Shown piece by piece: positions 4,706-5,910 of a stretch of 5,910 bases of DNA. The DNA is taken from the NCBI GenBank assembly GCA_031279615.1, contig JAITIE010000164.1, positions 1-5,910 on the forward strand. Direction: 5' to 3'. Numbering within the stretch: the stretch's first letter is position 1; every line of letters begins with the position of its first letter. This DNA is from Candidatus Margulisiibacteriota bacterium (GTDB lineage: Bacteria; Margulisbacteria; Termititenacia; Termititenacales; Termititenacaceae). A model generated the notes under the pieces. The model saw only the letters and a list, made by a program, of their open reading frames with translations. It searched no databases and was not told the DNA's origin. The position numbers and the translations under genes were made by a program.

Positions 4706-5910
4706 ATGGCGGACTTAGAAAGAACATTGCAAGCAGTCTTGGAAAAGACCTCCAAAACTTTCCGGGTCGTGCTTTTGAATGGGCAGCGGCAGGTTGGCAA
4801 ATCTACACTCTTAAAAAATCTGGCCAGAAACACCCGCCGGAGATATGTTTCACTGGACAATCTAAAATTCCGCCAACTGGCGCAGGCTGATCCGGAATTG
4901 TTTTTGCAGCAACATTCGCCACCAGTGCTAATCGACGAAGTGCAGTATGCTCCCGAACTTTTTCCTTATATTAAAATTTACGCCGATGAATATCGGGAAC
5001 AGAAAGGCGCGTTTTGGCTGACCGGCTCGCAAAAATACAAACTGATGGCCGGAGTGCAGGAATCTCTAGCCGGACGGCTCGCTATTCTGGACCTTATGGG
5101 TCTGTCTTATCGGGAAAAAATCAAACAGCCTTTTAGCAGTCGGCCTTTTCGCCCGTCCCTGACCGCTCCACCATCCGGCAAAAAATTAACAGTCCGGGAA
5201 GTTTACAAATTAATCTGGGAAGGCTCTCTGCCGGAACCGGTCGTCAATAAAAAAATGGATCGGGAAAAATATTACGGCTCGTATGTGCAGTCCTATATTG
5301 AGCGGGATGTTAAAGATTTTTACAATGTTGCCCGGCCAATTCAGTTTTTTGACTTTCTCTCGGTCGTCGCGGCGCAAACCGGCGCTTTGCTGAATTACAC
5401 TTCTTTAGCCCGCGATGTCGGCATAGACGTCAAGACAGCCCAAACTTGGATGGGAATTTTAGAACGTTCCGGCTTGGTCTACCTGTTGCGTCCGTACTCG
5501 CCAAATCTAACCAAACGCATTATCAAAACTCCCAAAATGTATTTTTTGGACACGGGCTTGTGCGCTTACCTGACCCGCTGGAACACATCGGAATCCCTGA
5601 TGAGCGGAGCCATGGCCGGAGCTATTTTAGAAACTTACGTCTTGGGCGAAATCTTAAAATCCTACTTGCATAACGGCCGCACGCCTTTGTTGTATCTTTA
5701 TCGGGACACTGACCAAAATGAAATCGATATAGTTTTGGCAGAAAACGGCACCCTTTATCCGCTAGAAATAAAAAAAACCGCAAACCCCAAACTGAGCGAC
5801 TGTAAAAGTTTTGCCCTGCTGCGTAAATTGCGCAAAAAAATCGGTCTTGGCGCGATTATTTGTCTGCAGCCAGAGCGGCTGGCTTTGTCCCGCGAGCTGG
5901 TATCTATTCC
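4706..5910 (+). CDS. AAA_14/DUF4143-type ATPase with PD-(D/E)XK-like C-terminus, 3' end cut by the window
   Basis: 401 codons are visible, with no stop reached; relatives are a little over 400 residues, so little is missing. P-loop ATPase domain at about 1-140: Walker A NGQRQVGKST at 25-34 (Lys32, Ser33), Walker B PVLIDEVQ at 73-80 (Asp77, Glu78), sensor-like LTGSQ at 105-109, and AGRLAILDL at 122-130. DUF4143 region: YYGSYVQSYIERDVK at 189-203, then a winged-helix-like LARDVGIDVKTAQTWMGILE at 234-253 and MYFLDTGLCAYL at 278-289. The C-terminus has DQNEIDIVL with Asp341 and LYPLEIKKT with Glu354 and Lys356, the spacing of a PD-(D/E)XK nuclease-like fold. Members are widespread, cytoplasmic, multi-copy and poorly understood. 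No membrane segment is seen. The first in-frame ATG after a stop at 4688 has AAAGG 7 nt upstream. It is divergent from the operon, and no functional link to it is evident. Confidence 0.92.
   Translation, partial: MADLERTLQAVLEKTSKTFRVVLLNGQRQVGKSTLLKNLARNTRRRYVSLDNLKFRQLAQADPELFLQQHSPPVLIDEVQYAPELFPYIKIYADEYREQKGAFWLTGSQKYKLMAGVQESLAGRLAILDLMGLSYREKIKQPFSSRPFRPSLTAPPSGKKLTVREVYKLIWEGSLPEPVVNKKMDREKYYGSYVQSYIERDVKDFYNVARPIQFFDFLSVVAAQTGALLNYTSLARDVGIDVKTAQTWMGILERSGLVYLLRPYSPNLTKRIIKTPKMYFLDTGLCAYLTRWNTSESLMSGAMAGAILETYVLGEILKSYLHNGRTPLLYLYRDTDQNEIDIVLAENGTLYPLEIKKTANPKLSDCKSFALLRKLRKKIGLGAIICLQPERLALSRELVSI

Noticed and set aside
4600..4890. Plus-strand frame beginning before the ATPase gene
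   Set aside because: Overlaps the leader hairpin and the Walker A region of the ATPase in another frame, lacks a ribosome site, and shows no domain.

Overview
The window is a compact bacterial gene cluster from an organism I cannot name. Four complete genes and one truncated gene on the minus strand form one run, transcribed in the order ftcD-like > hisZ > hisG > aroA > hisD. Gene junctions overlap or nearly touch: ftcD/hisZ overlap by 8 bp, hisZ/hisG are 2 bp apart, and hisG/aroA overlap by 4 bp (ATGA). The pairing of a short HisG with HisZ is the two-subunit form of ATP phosphoribosyltransferase, known from many bacterial phyla but absent from enteric bacteria. The EPSP synthase has class II-type motifs. 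Coding regions look moderately GC-rich, while the 4034-4660 intergenic stretch is clearly AT-rich.

Region by region: 1-449 is the N-terminal third of histidinol dehydrogenase (hisD), cut by the window edge. 453-555 is a 103-bp miniature element with 15-bp perfect terminal inverted repeats, flanked by an 8-bp direct repeat (AGCATTTA), sitting exactly at the aroA/hisD junction. 561-1871 is aroA, 1868-2494 hisG, 2497-3243 an unusually short hisZ, and 3236-4033 a compact glutamate formimidoyltransferase-like gene. 4034-4705 is an AT-rich divergent intergenic region with a likely leaderless promoter for the minus-strand operon, two doubtful small ORFs, short repeats, and an 85%-identical degenerate copy of the leader of the next gene. 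4706-5910 (+) is an AAA_14/DUF4143-type ATPase with a PD-(D/E)XK-like C-terminal motif, truncated a little before its end.

How they work together: HisG+HisZ catalyse the first step of histidine synthesis and HisD the last. AroA makes EPSP for chorismate and the aromatic amino acids, so the operon mixes histidine and aromatic synthesis. The folate-dependent formimidoyltransferase at the head is normally a histidine-degradation enzyme. It may instead serve folate one-carbon metabolism, which meets histidine synthesis at AICAR.

The most interesting signal is the miniature element. The element plus its target duplication is exactly 111 bp (37 codons). It reads through as an open 36-codon frame from the duplicated ATG and ends in a recreated TAA-ATG junction, so the stop/start coupling into hisD survives the insertion. 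Its terminal repeat also supplies a Shine-Dalgarno-like GAAAGGA for hisD that would be base-paired with the other terminal repeat in the mRNA. The second notable signal is the duplicated hairpin-SD-ATG leader upstream of the ATPase gene.
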